Positions 6,928 through 18,041 of a stretch of 64,000 bases of DNA are shown here, piece after piece (within the stretch, counting starts at the first letter, position 1; every line of letters begins with the position of its first letter). Under the pieces are notes generated by a model. The model saw only the letters and a list, made by a program, of their open reading frames with translations. It did no database searches and was not told the origin of the DNA. Both the position numbers and the translations under genes were made by a program. The stretch spans positions 868,001-932,000 of the forward strand of contig NZ_JAPJDC010000001.1 in the NCBI RefSeq assembly GCF_026241855.1, given 5' to 3'. This stretch comes from Curtobacterium flaccumfaciens pv. betae (lineage in GTDB: Bacteria; Actinomycetota; Actinomycetes; Actinomycetales; Microbacteriaceae).

Positions 6928-8073
6928 ATGAGTCCGTCCCCACTGCCCACGCCGGGTCAGCGTTCGTCGCCGCTCGAAGCCGTGCACGAGGCCGCCGGTG
7001 CGACCTTCACCGACTTCGCCGGGTACCGCATGCCCGTGCGCTACTCGTCGGACCTCGCCGAGCACCACGCCGTGCGCGAGGCCGCCGGGGTCTTCGACCT
7101 GTCGCACATGGCCGAGATCGGGGTGACCGGCACCGACGCCGTCGCCTTCCTCGACCACGCGCTGGCCGGGTCCTTCGGCGCCATGCCGATCGGCCGCGCC
7201 AAGTACTCGCTGCTGCTCGCCGAGGACGGCGGGATCCTCGACGACCTCGTCGTGTACCGGACCGACGACGACGTCTTCCTCGTCGTCGCGAACGCCTCCA
7301 ACCGCGATGTGGCCGTCAGCGCGCTCACCGCCCGGGCCGACGGGTTCGACATCGAGGTCTCCGACGACTCCGACACCACGGCCCTCGTCGCCGTGCAGGG
7401 ACCGGCGGCGGCCGGCACGCTCGACGCCCTCGTCGTCGCCGACCGCCTGCAGCCCGAGACCCCGCTCGACGAACTCGGCTACTACCGGGTGCTGCACGCA
7501 TTGTTCGACGGTGCCGACGTGCTCGTCGCGCGCACCGGGTACACCGGCGAGGACGGCTTCGAGGTCTACACCGACCCGGACACCGCCCCGGTGCTCTGGG
7601 ACGCCCTGCTCGAGGCCGGTGCCGACCGCGGGGTCGTCCCCGCAGGCCTCGCCGCACGCGACACCCTGCGGCTCGAGGCCGGCATGCCCCTGTACGGGCA
7701 CGAGCTCGGCACCGACGTCCGCCCGGCCCAGGCAGGCCTCGGCCGCGTCGTCGCCAAGGACGGCGACTTCGTCGGTGCGGCCGGCGTCACCCCGTCCGCG
7801 GACGCCCGCGTGCTCGTCGGCCTGGTGACCGAGGGACGCCGTGCTCCCCGAGCCGGCTACGACGTCGTGCTCGACGGCACGGTCGTCGGCACCGTGACCT
7901 CGGGCGCGCTCTCGCCGACGCTCGGCCACCCGGTCGCGATGGCCTTCGTCGACCCGGCCGCGCTCGCCGCCGTGTCGGACGGGGCACAGGTCCTCCACAT
8001 CGACGTCCGCGGGACTGCCGTCCCCAGCACGGTCTCCGCGTTCCCCTTCTACCGCCGCGCCTCGAAAGGCTGA
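6928..8073 (+). CDS. gcvT: Glycine cleavage system T protein (aminomethyltransferase)
   Basis: 381 residues from the ATG at 6928, preceded by AGGAG ten bases upstream; the in-frame ATG at 6862 is part of the riboswitch and is not used. GcvT transfers the methylene group from the aminomethyl-lipoyl arm of GcvH to tetrahydrofolate and releases ammonia. Folate-binding domain markers include [35 protein letters not shown] (split here across the N terminus), [14 protein letters not shown] and [20 protein letters not shown]; the C-terminal barrel ends in a KG tail. First gene of gcvTHP, four bases before gcvH, under glycine-riboswitch control. Confidence 0.97.
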   Translation: MSPSPLPTPGQRSSPLEAVHEAAGATFTDFAGYRMPVRYSSDLAEHHAVREAAGVFDLSHMAEIGVTGTDAVAFLDHALAGSFGAMPIGRAKYSLLLAEDGGILDDLVVYRTDDDVFLVVANASNRDVAVSALTARADGFDIEVSDDSDTTALVAVQGPAAAGTLDALVVADRLQPETPLDELGYYRVLHALFDGADVLVARTGYTGEDGFEVYTDPDTAPVLWDALLEAGADRGVVPAGLAARDTLRLEAGMPLYGHELGTDVRPAQAGLGRVVAKDGDFVGAAGVTPSADARVLVGLVTEGRRAPRAGYDVVLDGTVVGTVTSGALSPTLGHPVAMAFVDPAALAAVSDGAQVLHIDVRGTAVPSTVSAFPFYRRASKG

Positions 8074-8077
8074 CCCC

Positions 8078-8451
8078 ATGACCGACCAGACCGCACTCCA
8101 GTACACGGCCGACCACGAGTGGCTGCTCGTCGAGGGCGACACCGTCACCGTCGGCATCACCGACCACGCCGCCGAGCAGCTCGGTGACGTCGTCTACGTC
8201 GAGCTCCCCGCCGTCGGCACCGCCACCACCGCCGGTGCGCAGATCGGCGAGATCGAGTCGACCAAGAGCGTCGGCGAGCTCTTCGCCCCGATCGAGGGCG
8301 AGGTCGTCGAGGTCAACGACGCCGTCGTCGACACCCCCGACACCGTCAACCAGGACCCGTTCGGTGCCGGCTGGCTCGTGAAGATCAAGGTCGACGGCAC
8401 CTCGTTCCCCGAGGACCTGATGGACCACGACGCGTACCGGGCCTCCATCGC

Positions 8452-8455
<4 letters not shown>
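8078..8455 (+). CDS. gcvH: Glycine cleavage system H protein (lipoyl carrier)
   Basis: 125 residues, the normal size. It carries the lipoyl group that shuttles the aminomethyl intermediate between the P, T and L proteins. The lipoylation lysine is K63 in [13 protein letters not shown]; the hairpin-like domain begins [23 protein letters not shown]. Four bases after gcvT and overlapping gcvP by ATGA, so the three proteins are co-translated. No lipoate ligase or synthase and no L-protein gene is present in this cluster, so those must be supplied from elsewhere. Confidence 0.97.
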
Positions 8456-11373
<2,918 letters not shown>

Positions 11374-11475
11374 TCCGACCGGCGCCGACGCCCCGGCGCC
11401 GACTCCCCGTCGTCGCTGCCCGCTCGGTCGCCGAGCGCTTCGTGCCCCGTCCGGTCCGCCGGGCGGGGCACGGTC

Positions 11476-11507
11476 GCGTCCGGGCGTCCGGGCGTCCGGG
11501 CGTCCGG
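11476..11507. repeat. Four tandem copies of GCGTCCGG
   Basis: GCGTCCGG is repeated four times without interruption, directly before the dispersed palindromic element. A short tandem repeat of this kind can vary in copy number between strains. Confidence 0.9.
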
Positions 11508-11619
11508 TCAAGACACCCCGCTCACTTCCGCCGGGCGGTCACGAACCGTCGTCCGGACCCGCTCCCACCGACAGTTCGTGACCACTCGGCGCGCCACCAA
11601 CGGCAGGTCCTGACCGCTC
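11506..11619. repeat. Dispersed four-half-site palindromic element, copy A
   Basis: Inner half-sites GGGCGGTCACGAACCGTCG (11533-11551) and CGACAGTTCGTGACCACTC (11569-11587) are inverted around 17 bases. An outer left GGTCAAGACACCCCGC (11506-11521) lies 31 bases before the inner left core, and an outer right GTCCTGACCGCTC (11607-11619) lies 32 bases after the inner right core. Five further copies occur in this window, all between genes. Unlike the others, this one is between two genes in the same direction. Confidence 0.8.
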
Positions 11620-11772
11620 GACGCAGCCCCTCAGCCGTACCCCTGAGTGATGCTCGCCCGTCGCCCGACTTGCACAGAAGTGTGACGGAGTGCAATGGAT
11701 TTCATGCGGATGCAACAAAAACGCACCCTTCACCGGCACGCGCGCGAATGTTGCATCCTCCCGCAAGGATCG

Positions 11773-11794
11773 TGCAACTTGGTTACCGGCGTGT
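11773..11794 (+). promoter_or_regulatory. Box shared with the second peptide transporter, upstream of oppA-like gene
   Basis: TGCAAC-TTG-GTTAC-CG-GCGTGT. The upstream region of the other peptide-binding lipoprotein gene has TGCAAC-ATTC-GTTAC-GA-GCGTGT at 22204-22226. The distance from the box to the candidate -10 hexamer is 42 bases here and 43 there. This suggests a common regulator; its identity is unknown. Confidence 0.5.
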
Positions 11795-11908
11795 AACCGT
11801 TCGCCCCTGGGTTTGGACGCCGCTGTTCACCTTGCCTACGCTGCAAAGGTCAAACGCGCCCGGGTGACACCGCTGTGCCCTTGCGCGTCCCATGCACCAG
11901 GAGGAACC

Positions 11909-13537
11909 TTGATCAAGAAGCGCGCCGGGCTCTCAGCCCTCGCCGTGCTCGGGGCCACAGCACTCGCCCTGACCGCCTGCTCCAGCAACAGCTCGTCGAA
12001 CGGCGGTGACTCGGGCTCGGCGAACGCGTCCGGGATCGTCACCACGAACGGCAGCGAGCCGCAGAACCCGCTGATCCCGTCGAACACCACCGAGACCGGT
12101 GGCGGCAAGATCATCGACTCGCTCTTCGAAGGCCTCGTCTCGTACGACGCCGACGGCAAGCCGGTCAACGAGGTCGCGAAGAGCATCAAGACCGATGACT
12201 CGAAGACCTTCGACATCACGCTCAACACGAACTACACCTTCACCAACGGCGAGAAGGTCACGGCCGAGTCGTTCACCAAGGCGTGGAACTGGGCAGCCCA
12301 GAAGTCGAACGCCCAGGGCGCCAGCTACTTCTTCGAGAACATCGAGGGCTACGACGCCGACAAGGACTCCGAGCTCACCGGCCTCAAGGTCGTGGACGAC
12401 GACGAGTTCACCGTCACGCTGAAGTCGGCGCAGTCCGACTTCCCGCTGTCGCTCGGCTACTCGGCGTTCGTGCCGCTCCCGTCGGCGTTCTACGACGACA
12501 CCAAGGCGTTCGGTGAGAACCCGATCGGCAACGGTCCGTACAAGCTCGACGGCAAGAAGGCCTGGACCCACAACCAGTCCATCAAGCTCGTCGCCAACAA
12601 GGACTACGAGGGCAAGCGCAAGCCGAAGAACGGTGGTCTCACGATCACGTTCTACGCCTCGCAGGACACCGCGTACTCCGACGCCCAGGGCGGCAACCTC
12701 GACGTCCTCGACGCCGTGCCGGACAGCGCGTTCAAGACCTACAAGTCCGACTTCCCGGACTCGAACGTCAACCAGGCCGCCGCGATCTTCCAGGCGATCT
12801 ACCTGCCCTACTACCTCGACCACTGGAAGGGTGAAGAGGGCAAGCTGCGTCGCGAGGCCGTCTCGATGGCGATCAACCGCAAGCAGATCACCGACAAGAT
12901 CTTCGACGGCACCCGCACCCCGGCCAAGGACTTCACCTCCCCGGTGATCGCCGGCTGGAACGACGACCTCGAGGGTTCGGACGTCCTGGACTACAACGAG
13001 TCCGAGGCCAAGAAGCTCTGGGCCGAGGCCGACAAGATCTCGAAGTACGACGACACGCTCACCATCACGTACAACGCCGATGGTGGACACGAGGCCTGGG
13101 TGACCGCGGTCACGAACTCGATCTCGAACACGCTCGGCATCAAGGCCGAGGGCAACGCGATCCCGACGTTCCAGGAAGCCCTGGACCTGCAGACGAACGA
13201 CAAGCTCACGGGCGGCAGCCGCACCGGTTGGCAGGCCGACTACCCGTCGCTGTACAACTTCCTCGGCCCGACCATGGGTGAGGGCTCGTCGAACAACTAC
13301 TCGCGGTACGACTCCAAGGAGTACAACGAGCTGCTCGCCAAGGGCCGTTCGGCTGCGACGGTCGAAGAGGGCAACAAGTCCTTCGACCAGGCACAGGAAC
13401 TCCTGTTCCAGGACCTGCCCGAGATCCCGCTCTGGTACTCCAACGTGACCGGTGTCTGGAACGCGGACAACGTGTCGAACGTCAAGTTCGGCTGGAACTC
13501 GGTGCCGCTGTACTACGACATCGAGGTCAAGAAGTAA
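11909..13537 (+). CDS. Peptide ABC transporter substrate-binding lipoprotein (OppA family)
   Basis: 542 residues from a TTG start, chosen because AGGAGGAA lies 2-9 bases upstream and the protein then begins with a lipoprotein signal (MIKKRAGLSALAVLG) and lipobox LTAC, lipidated at C24. The mature protein is an SBP_bac_5 (family 5) binding protein that captures oligopeptides outside the membrane and delivers them to the permeases encoded downstream; typical pieces are NPLIPSNTTETGGGKIIDSLFEGL, NGPYKLDGKKAW and the C-terminal LPEIPLWYSN. First gene of an SBP-permease-permease-ATPase operon, but separated from the permeases by two strong hairpins. Confidence 0.95.
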   Translation: MIKKRAGLSALAVLGATALALTACSSNSSSNGGDSGSANASGIVTTNGSEPQNPLIPSNTTETGGGKIIDSLFEGLVSYDADGKPVNEVAKSIKTDDSKTFDITLNTNYTFTNGEKVTAESFTKAWNWAAQKSNAQGASYFFENIEGYDADKDSELTGLKVVDDDEFTVTLKSAQSDFPLSLGYSAFVPLPSAFYDDTKAFGENPIGNGPYKLDGKKAWTHNQSIKLVANKDYEGKRKPKNGGLTITFYASQDTAYSDAQGGNLDVLDAVPDSAFKTYKSDFPDSNVNQAAAIFQAIYLPYYLDHWKGEEGKLRREAVSMAINRKQITDKIFDGTRTPAKDFTSPVIAGWNDDLEGSDVLDYNESEAKKLWAEADKISKYDDTLTITYNADGGHEAWVTAVTNSISNTLGIKAEGNAIPTFQEALDLQTNDKLTGGSRTGWQADYPSLYNFLGPTMGEGSSNNYSRYDSKEYNELLAKGRSAATVEEGNKSFDQAQELLFQDLPEIPLWYSNVTGVWNADNVSNVKFGWNSVPLYYDIEVKK

Positions 13538-13560
13538 CACCGGTCTCCTCGAGACCAAGG

Positions 13561-13631
13561 CGCGAGCAGGTATCCTGCCTCGCGACCACCGGACGGGGGT
13601 TCGGGGACCGCACAGGTCCCCGAACCCCCGT
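13561..13631 (+). terminator. Two consecutive hairpins between the binding-protein and permease genes
   Basis: The first (13561-13584) pairs CGCGAGCAGG with CCTGCCTCGCG with one bulged C. The second is a perfect 17-bp stem, ACGGGGGTTCGGGGACC (13593-13609) with GGTCCCCGAACCCCCGT (13615-13631), loop GCACA. With no U-tract it may act as a partial terminator or a 3' stabiliser that lets the binding protein be made in excess over the permease, as known for many ABC operons. Confidence 0.7.
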
Positions 13632-13758
13632 ACCACGGTGACAACACCCCCACACAGCGGGCGCCCTCCCGCACCGGACATCCGTGCCGACCCTCGGACC
13701 GTCCACCCCTCACCACAATGAACCTGATCGACATCGCTCCGGACCGGGCAGTGATCTG

Positions 13759-14688
13759 ATGCTCTGGTACCTCGGCAAGCGCCTCCTGCAACTCATCCCC
13801 GTGTTCTTCGGGGCCACGTTCCTCATCTACTTCCTGGTCTTCTCGCTGCCCGGCGACCCGATCGCCGCGCTGTTCGGCGACCGGCAGCCGTCGCCGCAGG
13901 TCATCGAGACGCTGCGTCAGCAGTACAACCTCGACAAGCCGTTCATCGTGCAGTACCTGCTCTGGATCGGCGGCGTGTTCCGCGGCGACCTCGGCGTGAC
14001 CTACTCCGGTCTGCCGGTCAGCCAGCAGCTCGCGTCGGCCTTCCCGATCACCGCGCGCCTGGCGATCCTCGCGCTCGTGTTCGAGGCCGTCGCCGGCATC
14101 GTCGTCGGCGTCATCGCGGGTCTGCGCAAGGGCAAGCTGTTCGACGCCACCGCGCTCGTCGTGTCGCTCCTGCTCATCTCGGTGCCGACCTTCGTCGTCG
14201 GGTTCGTGCTGCAGTACGTCTTCGGCATCAAGCTCGGACTGTTCCGGGTCACGGTGTCCGGCGAGGCACCGTGGAGCGAACTCGTCCTGCCGGCGATCGT
14301 GCTCGCGTCGGTGTCGTTCGCGTACATCGTGCGTCTGACCCGGGCCAGCGTCGCCGAGAACATGAGCGCCGACTTCGTGCGCACCGCCACGGCCAAGGGC
14401 CTGCCCCGTCGTCGTGTCGTCGGCGTGCACATCTTCCGGAACTCGCTCATCCCCGTGGTGACCTACCTGGGTGTCGACATCGGCAACCTGATGGTCGGCG
14501 CGATCGTCACCGAGGGCATCTTCAACATCAACGGTGTCGGCGGCACGGTGTTCCGTGCCGTCAAGCTCGGCGAGGGCCCGACGGTGGTCTCCTTCGTCGC
14601 CGTGATGGTCATCATCTTCATGCTCGCCAACCTCCTGGTGGACCTGCTCTACGCCGTCCTGGACCCGAGGATCCGCTATGCCAAGTAA
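13759..14688 (+). CDS. Peptide ABC transporter permease, OppB/DppB type
   Basis: 309 residues from the ATG at 13759 (MLWYLGKRLLQLIPVFF), the characteristic OppB/DppB beginning; earlier in-frame starts would add a non-membrane stretch read through the leader. About six membrane segments are visible. The cytoplasmic EAA loop that contacts the ATPase reads RTATAKGLPRRRVVGVHIFRNS. The domain after the first helix includes LPGDPIAALFGDRQPS, typical of this branch. It overlaps the next permease gene by 11 bases. Confidence 0.95.
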   Translation: MLWYLGKRLLQLIPVFFGATFLIYFLVFSLPGDPIAALFGDRQPSPQVIETLRQQYNLDKPFIVQYLLWIGGVFRGDLGVTYSGLPVSQQLASAFPITARLAILALVFEAVAGIVVGVIAGLRKGKLFDATALVVSLLLISVPTFVVGFVLQYVFGIKLGLFRVTVSGEAPWSELVLPAIVLASVSFAYIVRLTRASVAENMSADFVRTATAKGLPRRRVVGVHIFRNSLIPVVTYLGVDIGNLMVGAIVTEGIFNINGVGGTVFRAVKLGEGPTVVSFVAVMVIIFMLANLLVDLLYAVLDPRIRYAK

Positions 14689-15628
14689 CGCCGCACCCCG
14701 CTCGGCGACGCACTACGTCGCCCCGCTCGAAGAAACCCCCCTGCAGGCGGTCGACCAGGTCAACGAGGACGAGAAGACCCGTTCCCTGTGGACCGACGCC
14801 TGGGAGTCGATGCGGACCCGCCCGACGTTCTGGATCTCCTCGGTCCTGATCCTGCTGATCATCGTCGTCGCGGTCTTCCCGGGGCTCTTCGCCCACGTCG
14901 ACCCGAGGGCGTCGAACCTGGACAACAGCGACGGCGGACCCGAGGCCGGGCACATCCTCGGCTTCACCCGTCAGGGCTCGGACGTCTACGCCCGCGTGAT
15001 CTGGGGCGCCCAGAACTCGCTCATCGTCGGCATCGTCGCGACGATCCTGGTGTCGATCGTCGGCATCGTGATCGGTTCCCTGGCCGGCTTCTACGGCGGC
15101 TGGCTCGACACGATCGTGTCCCGCATCGGTGACATCTTCTTCTCGATCCCCACCGTGCTCGGTGCGATCGTGATCATGTCGGTCATCCCGGCGCGGAACG
15201 CGATCACCGTCGCGCTCGTCCTCGCGGCGTTCGCGTGGCCGCAGATCGCCCGCATCATGCGTGGCGCCGTGCTGAGCGCCAAGCAGGCCGACTACGTCAT
15301 GGCGTCGGCGGCCCTGGGCGTCAGCCGGTTCCGGACGCTCCTGCGCCACGTCATCCCGAACTCGCTGGCTCCGGTCATCGTGGTCGCGACCGTGTCGCTC
15401 GGCACGTTCATCGTCGCCGAGGCCACGCTGTCGTTCCTCGGCATCGGTCTGCCGCCGTCGGCCCTGAGCTGGGGCCTCGACATCGGTACCGCCCAGACGT
15501 CGATCCGCACGAACCCGTCGACCATCTTCTGGCCGTCGGCTGCCCTGTCCATCACCGTGCTCGCGTTCCTGCTCCTCGGTGACGTGGTGCGCGACGCGCT
15601 CGACCCGAAGGCGAGGGCCCGCCGATGA
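14678..15628 (+). CDS. Peptide ABC transporter permease, OppC/DppC type
   Basis: 316 residues. A soluble N-terminal tail of about 50 residues ends in SMRTRPTFWISSVLILLIIVV, the first membrane segment. The external loop VDPRASNLDNSDGGPEAGHILGFTRQGSDVYAR corresponds to the DppC signature region, and the EAA loop is YVMASAALGVSRFRTLLRHVIPNS. About six membrane segments. It overlaps both neighbours (11 and 4 bases) and forms the heterodimeric channel with the preceding permease. Confidence 0.95.
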   Translation: MPSNAAPRSATHYVAPLEETPLQAVDQVNEDEKTRSLWTDAWESMRTRPTFWISSVLILLIIVVAVFPGLFAHVDPRASNLDNSDGGPEAGHILGFTRQGSDVYARVIWGAQNSLIVGIVATILVSIVGIVIGSLAGFYGGWLDTIVSRIGDIFFSIPTVLGAIVIMSVIPARNAITVALVLAAFAWPQIARIMRGAVLSAKQADYVMASAALGVSRFRTLLRHVIPNSLAPVIVVATVSLGTFIVAEATLSFLGIGLPPSALSWGLDIGTAQTSIRTNPSTIFWPSAALSITVLAFLLLGDVVRDALDPKARARR

Positions 15629-17367
15629 GCGAGACACTGACCCAGACGAACAGCAGCCGCACCGGTGGTTCCGGCGCGCCGCTGCTCGAGATCACCGACC
15701 TGCAGGTCGGCTTCAAGACCCAGAGCGGCCTCGTGCAGGCCGTCCGCGGCGTCAACCTCACCCTCGAGCAGGGCGAGCGCCTGGCCATCGTCGGCGAGTC
15801 CGGTTCGGGCAAGTCGACGAGCGCCCAGGCGATCATCAAGCTGCTCCCCGGTACCGGTGAGGTCACCGGCGGTTCGATCAAGTTCAACGGGCGCGAGCTC
15901 GTCGGGCTGAGCGACAAGGAGATGTCGGAGATCCGCGGGAAGGAGATCGGCTACGTCCCCCAGGACCCGATGTCGAACCTCAACCCGCTGTGGTCGATCG
16001 GCTTCCAGGTCGAAGAGGCGATCCGCGCGAACGGCATGGCGACCGGCAAGAAGGCCGTCCGTGACCGTGCGGTCGAGGTCCTGCAGGAAGCCGGTCTCGG
16101 CGACGCGTCGACCCGCCTGAAGCAGTACCCGCACGAGTTCTCCGGCGGCATGCGCCAGCGCGTGCTCATCGGCATCGGTCTGTCGAGCCGCCCGCAGCTG
16201 CTCATCGCCGACGAGCCGACGAGTGCGCTCGACGTCACCGTCCAGCGCGTCATCCTCGACCACCTCGAGAGCCTGACCCGCGACTTCGGCACCTCGGTGC
16301 TGTTCATCACGCACGACCTCGGGCTCGCCGCCGAGCGTGCCGAGAAGCTCGTCGTGATGTACAAGGGGCAGGTCGTCGAGGCCGGTCCCTCGAAGGAGAT
16401 CCTGGCCAACCCGCAGCACCCGTACACGCAGCGTCTCGTCGCGGCGGCCCCGTCGCTGGCCAGCCGTCGCATCCAGTCGAAGGTGCAGCACCAGCGGGTC
16501 GAGATCGCCGACGCCGGCAACGACGACGCCGAGCTGATCGCCCGGGCCCAGGAACGCGAGCACCGTCCGGCCGAGGACCTCATCGTGGTGAAGAACCTCG
16601 AGAAGGTCTACAAGCTGCGCGGCAAGAGCCTCGCCACCCGCGAGCTCAAGGCCGTCGACGACGTGTCGTTCTCGATCCAGAAGGGCACCACCACGGCGCT
16701 CGTCGGCGAGTCCGGTTCGGGCAAGTCGACCGTCGCGAAGCTCGTCCTGCAGCTCGAGAGCATCACGAGCGGCACCGTGCAGTTCGACGGCATCGACATC
16801 GGCGCGCTGAAGGGCAAGGACCTCTTCGACTTCCGCCGTCGCGTGCAGCCGGTGTTCCAGGACCCGTACGGCTCGCTGGACCCGATGTACAACGTCGGGA
16901 ACACGATCGCCGAGCCGCTCGCCACGCACAAGGTGGGCGACAAGGCCTCGCGTCGCGCCCGGGTGCTCGAGCTGCTCGACCAGGTCGCGCTGCCGAAGTC
17001 GATGGTGAACCGCTACCCGAACGAGCTGTCCGGTGGCCAGCGCCAGCGCATCGCCGTCGCCCGTGCGCTGGCGCTCAAGCCGGAGGTCATCGTCCTCGAC
17101 GAGGCCGTCTCCGCGCTCGACGTGCTCGTGCAGGGCCAGATCCTCGACCTGCTCACCGAGCTGCAGACCGAGCTCGGCCTGACGTACCTGTTCATCACGC
17201 ACGACCTCGCGGTCGTCCGCCTCGTCGCGGACAACGTCTGCGTCATGCGCCGTGGGCAGATCGTCGAGAAGGCGACGACCGACGAGGTCTTCGCCGCCCC
17301 GAAGGAGCAGTACACGAAGGACCTCCTGGCCGCCATCCCCGGCGCCGGGTTCGAGTTCGGACGCTGA
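15625..17367 (+). CDS. Fused double ATP-binding subunit of peptide ABC transporter (OppD-OppF type)
   Basis: 580 residues holding two complete nucleotide-binding domains in one chain. Domain 1 has Walker A GESGSGKST (K63), signature FSGGMRQRV and Walker B LLIADEPTSALD. Domain 2 has Walker A GESGSGKST (K367), signature LSGGQRQR and Walker B VIVLDEAVSALD. Together they hydrolyse ATP to drive the two permeases encoded just before, with which the gene overlaps by ATGA. The oligopeptide C-terminal extensions after each domain are short, ending LAAIPGAGFEFGR. Confidence 0.96.
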   Translation: MSETLTQTNSSRTGGSGAPLLEITDLQVGFKTQSGLVQAVRGVNLTLEQGERLAIVGESGSGKSTSAQAIIKLLPGTGEVTGGSIKFNGRELVGLSDKEMSEIRGKEIGYVPQDPMSNLNPLWSIGFQVEEAIRANGMATGKKAVRDRAVEVLQEAGLGDASTRLKQYPHEFSGGMRQRVLIGIGLSSRPQLLIADEPTSALDVTVQRVILDHLESLTRDFGTSVLFITHDLGLAAERAEKLVVMYKGQVVEAGPSKEILANPQHPYTQRLVAAAPSLASRRIQSKVQHQRVEIADAGNDDAELIARAQEREHRPAEDLIVVKNLEKVYKLRGKSLATRELKAVDDVSFSIQKGTTTALVGESGSGKSTVAKLVLQLESITSGTVQFDGIDIGALKGKDLFDFRRRVQPVFQDPYGSLDPMYNVGNTIAEPLATHKVGDKASRRARVLELLDQVALPKSMVNRYPNELSGGQRQRIAVARALALKPEVIVLDEAVSALDVLVQGQILDLLTELQTELGLTYLFITHDLAVVRLVADNVCVMRRGQIVEKATTDEVFAAPKEQYTKDLLAAIPGAGFEFGR

Positions 17368-17429
17368 TCCACCTGGACACGAACGAGGCCGGACGCCCCG
17401 TCGTCCTCCGCGCTGGTCGCGGGGGCGCG

Positions 17430-17936
17430 GTGGCGTCCGGCCTCGTCGCCGTCCTGGGGCTGTTCCTGCTCGGCGATGCGGCGTTCCGGGGGAGCTGGGA
17501 CGTCGTCCTCCGCGCCGCCGGCCCGATCGCCGTGCTCGTCTGGGCACTCTGGGTCCTGACCTACCGCCCGTGCATCGTCATCGACGAGCGCGCGGTCACC
17601 GTGGTCAACCCGCTCCGCCGCACCGTGGTGCCGTGGCAGGCCGTCGCCGACGTCCGGCTCCGCTGGCAGATCGTGATCGAGACGGTCGCCGGCCGGAAGG
17701 TCCAGTGCTGGGGCGGCCCGTCGCTGCCACGGCCGAAGCCGGCCCGGCGGGGTGAGCGGGCGGTCCTGCGACAGCCCGACGAGATGACCGTGCTGCTCGA
17801 CCGCTGGTCCGAGCACCGCGACGGCACCGGCGCCGGTGACGCCGTTCGCGGCTGGGACGTGCCGGCCCTGACGGTCGGCGCAGCCGCGCTGGCGCTGCTC
17901 GCCTCCTCGCTGCTCAGCCTGTGGCTGGGAGCCTGA
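17430..17936 (+). CDS. Small membrane protein with PH-like domain, paralogue of 24215-24766
   Basis: 168 residues from the GTG at 17430, which has a G-rich stretch five bases upstream. The frame stays open back to the ATPase stop (reading IHLDTNEAGRPVVLRAGRGGA, which looks protein-like), so a start near 17364 at a CTG cannot be excluded. Two N-terminal membrane segments, a central bacterial PH-like domain (RPCIVIDERAVTVVNPLRRTVVPW...VRLRWQIVIETVAGRKVQCWGG), and a C-terminal membrane helix. A clear relative lies on the other side of the second transporter. Function unknown; convergent to the next gene across a strong terminator. Confidence 0.75.
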   Translation: MASGLVAVLGLFLLGDAAFRGSWDVVLRAAGPIAVLVWALWVLTYRPCIVIDERAVTVVNPLRRTVVPWQAVADVRLRWQIVIETVAGRKVQCWGGPSLPRPKPARRGERAVLRQPDEMTVLLDRWSEHRDGTGAGDAVRGWDVPALTVGAAALALLASSLLSLWLGA

Positions 17937-17960
17937 CGCGGCTCGCGATCGCGACCACAG

Positions 17961-18009
17961 GACGGACGGGAGGCCCGGCGCACGACGTGCTCCGGGCCTC
18001 CCGTCCGTC
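17961..18009. terminator. Bidirectional terminator hairpin, GGAGGCCCGG family
   Basis: Perfect 18-bp stem GACGGACGGGAGGCCCGG (17961-17978) with CCGGGCCTCCCGTCCGTC (17992-18009); after one C-T mismatch the stem continues GCAC/GTGC around loop GAC. It sits between two convergent genes and can serve both. Confidence 0.85.
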
Positions 18010-18010
18010 T

Positions 18011-18037
18011 GCTGGTCACGTCCACGACGTGACCAGC
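18011..18037. terminator. Second hairpin beside the convergent gene ends
   Basis: GCTGGTCACGT (18011-18021), loop CCACG, ACGTGACCAGC (18027-18037): an 11-bp perfect stem four bases from the stop of the double-ATPase gene. Its arms contain GGTCACG/CGTGACC, the same core as the dispersed element, but lack the rest of that element. Confidence 0.6.
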
Positions 18038-18041
18038 GTCG

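Larger units (their letters stand above)
11374..11908. other. Gene-free 535-base gap between gcvP and the peptide-binding lipoprotein gene
   Basis: The first half holds four exact tandem copies of an 8-mer and one copy of the dispersed four-half-site element. The second half (11640-11905) is visibly less G+C-rich and looks regulatory: TTGCAC at 11670, GTGCAA at 11690, TGCAAC at 11711, GTTGCA at 11750 and TGCAAC at 11773, the inverted repeat GGTTAC-N6-GTAACC at 11781-11798, and a possible promoter TTGGAC (11813-11818), 18 bases, TACGCT (11837-11842). No open frame here looks like a protein. Confidence 0.7.

Noticed and set aside
11476..11507. Tandem 8-mers as a CRISPR
   Set aside because: Units are 8 bases and contiguous, with no spacers and no cas genes.
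17943..17954. TCGCGATCGCGA palindrome as an operator or origin element
   Set aside because: Such 12-mers are expected in GC-rich DNA, and this one lies in a convergent gene end next to a terminator.
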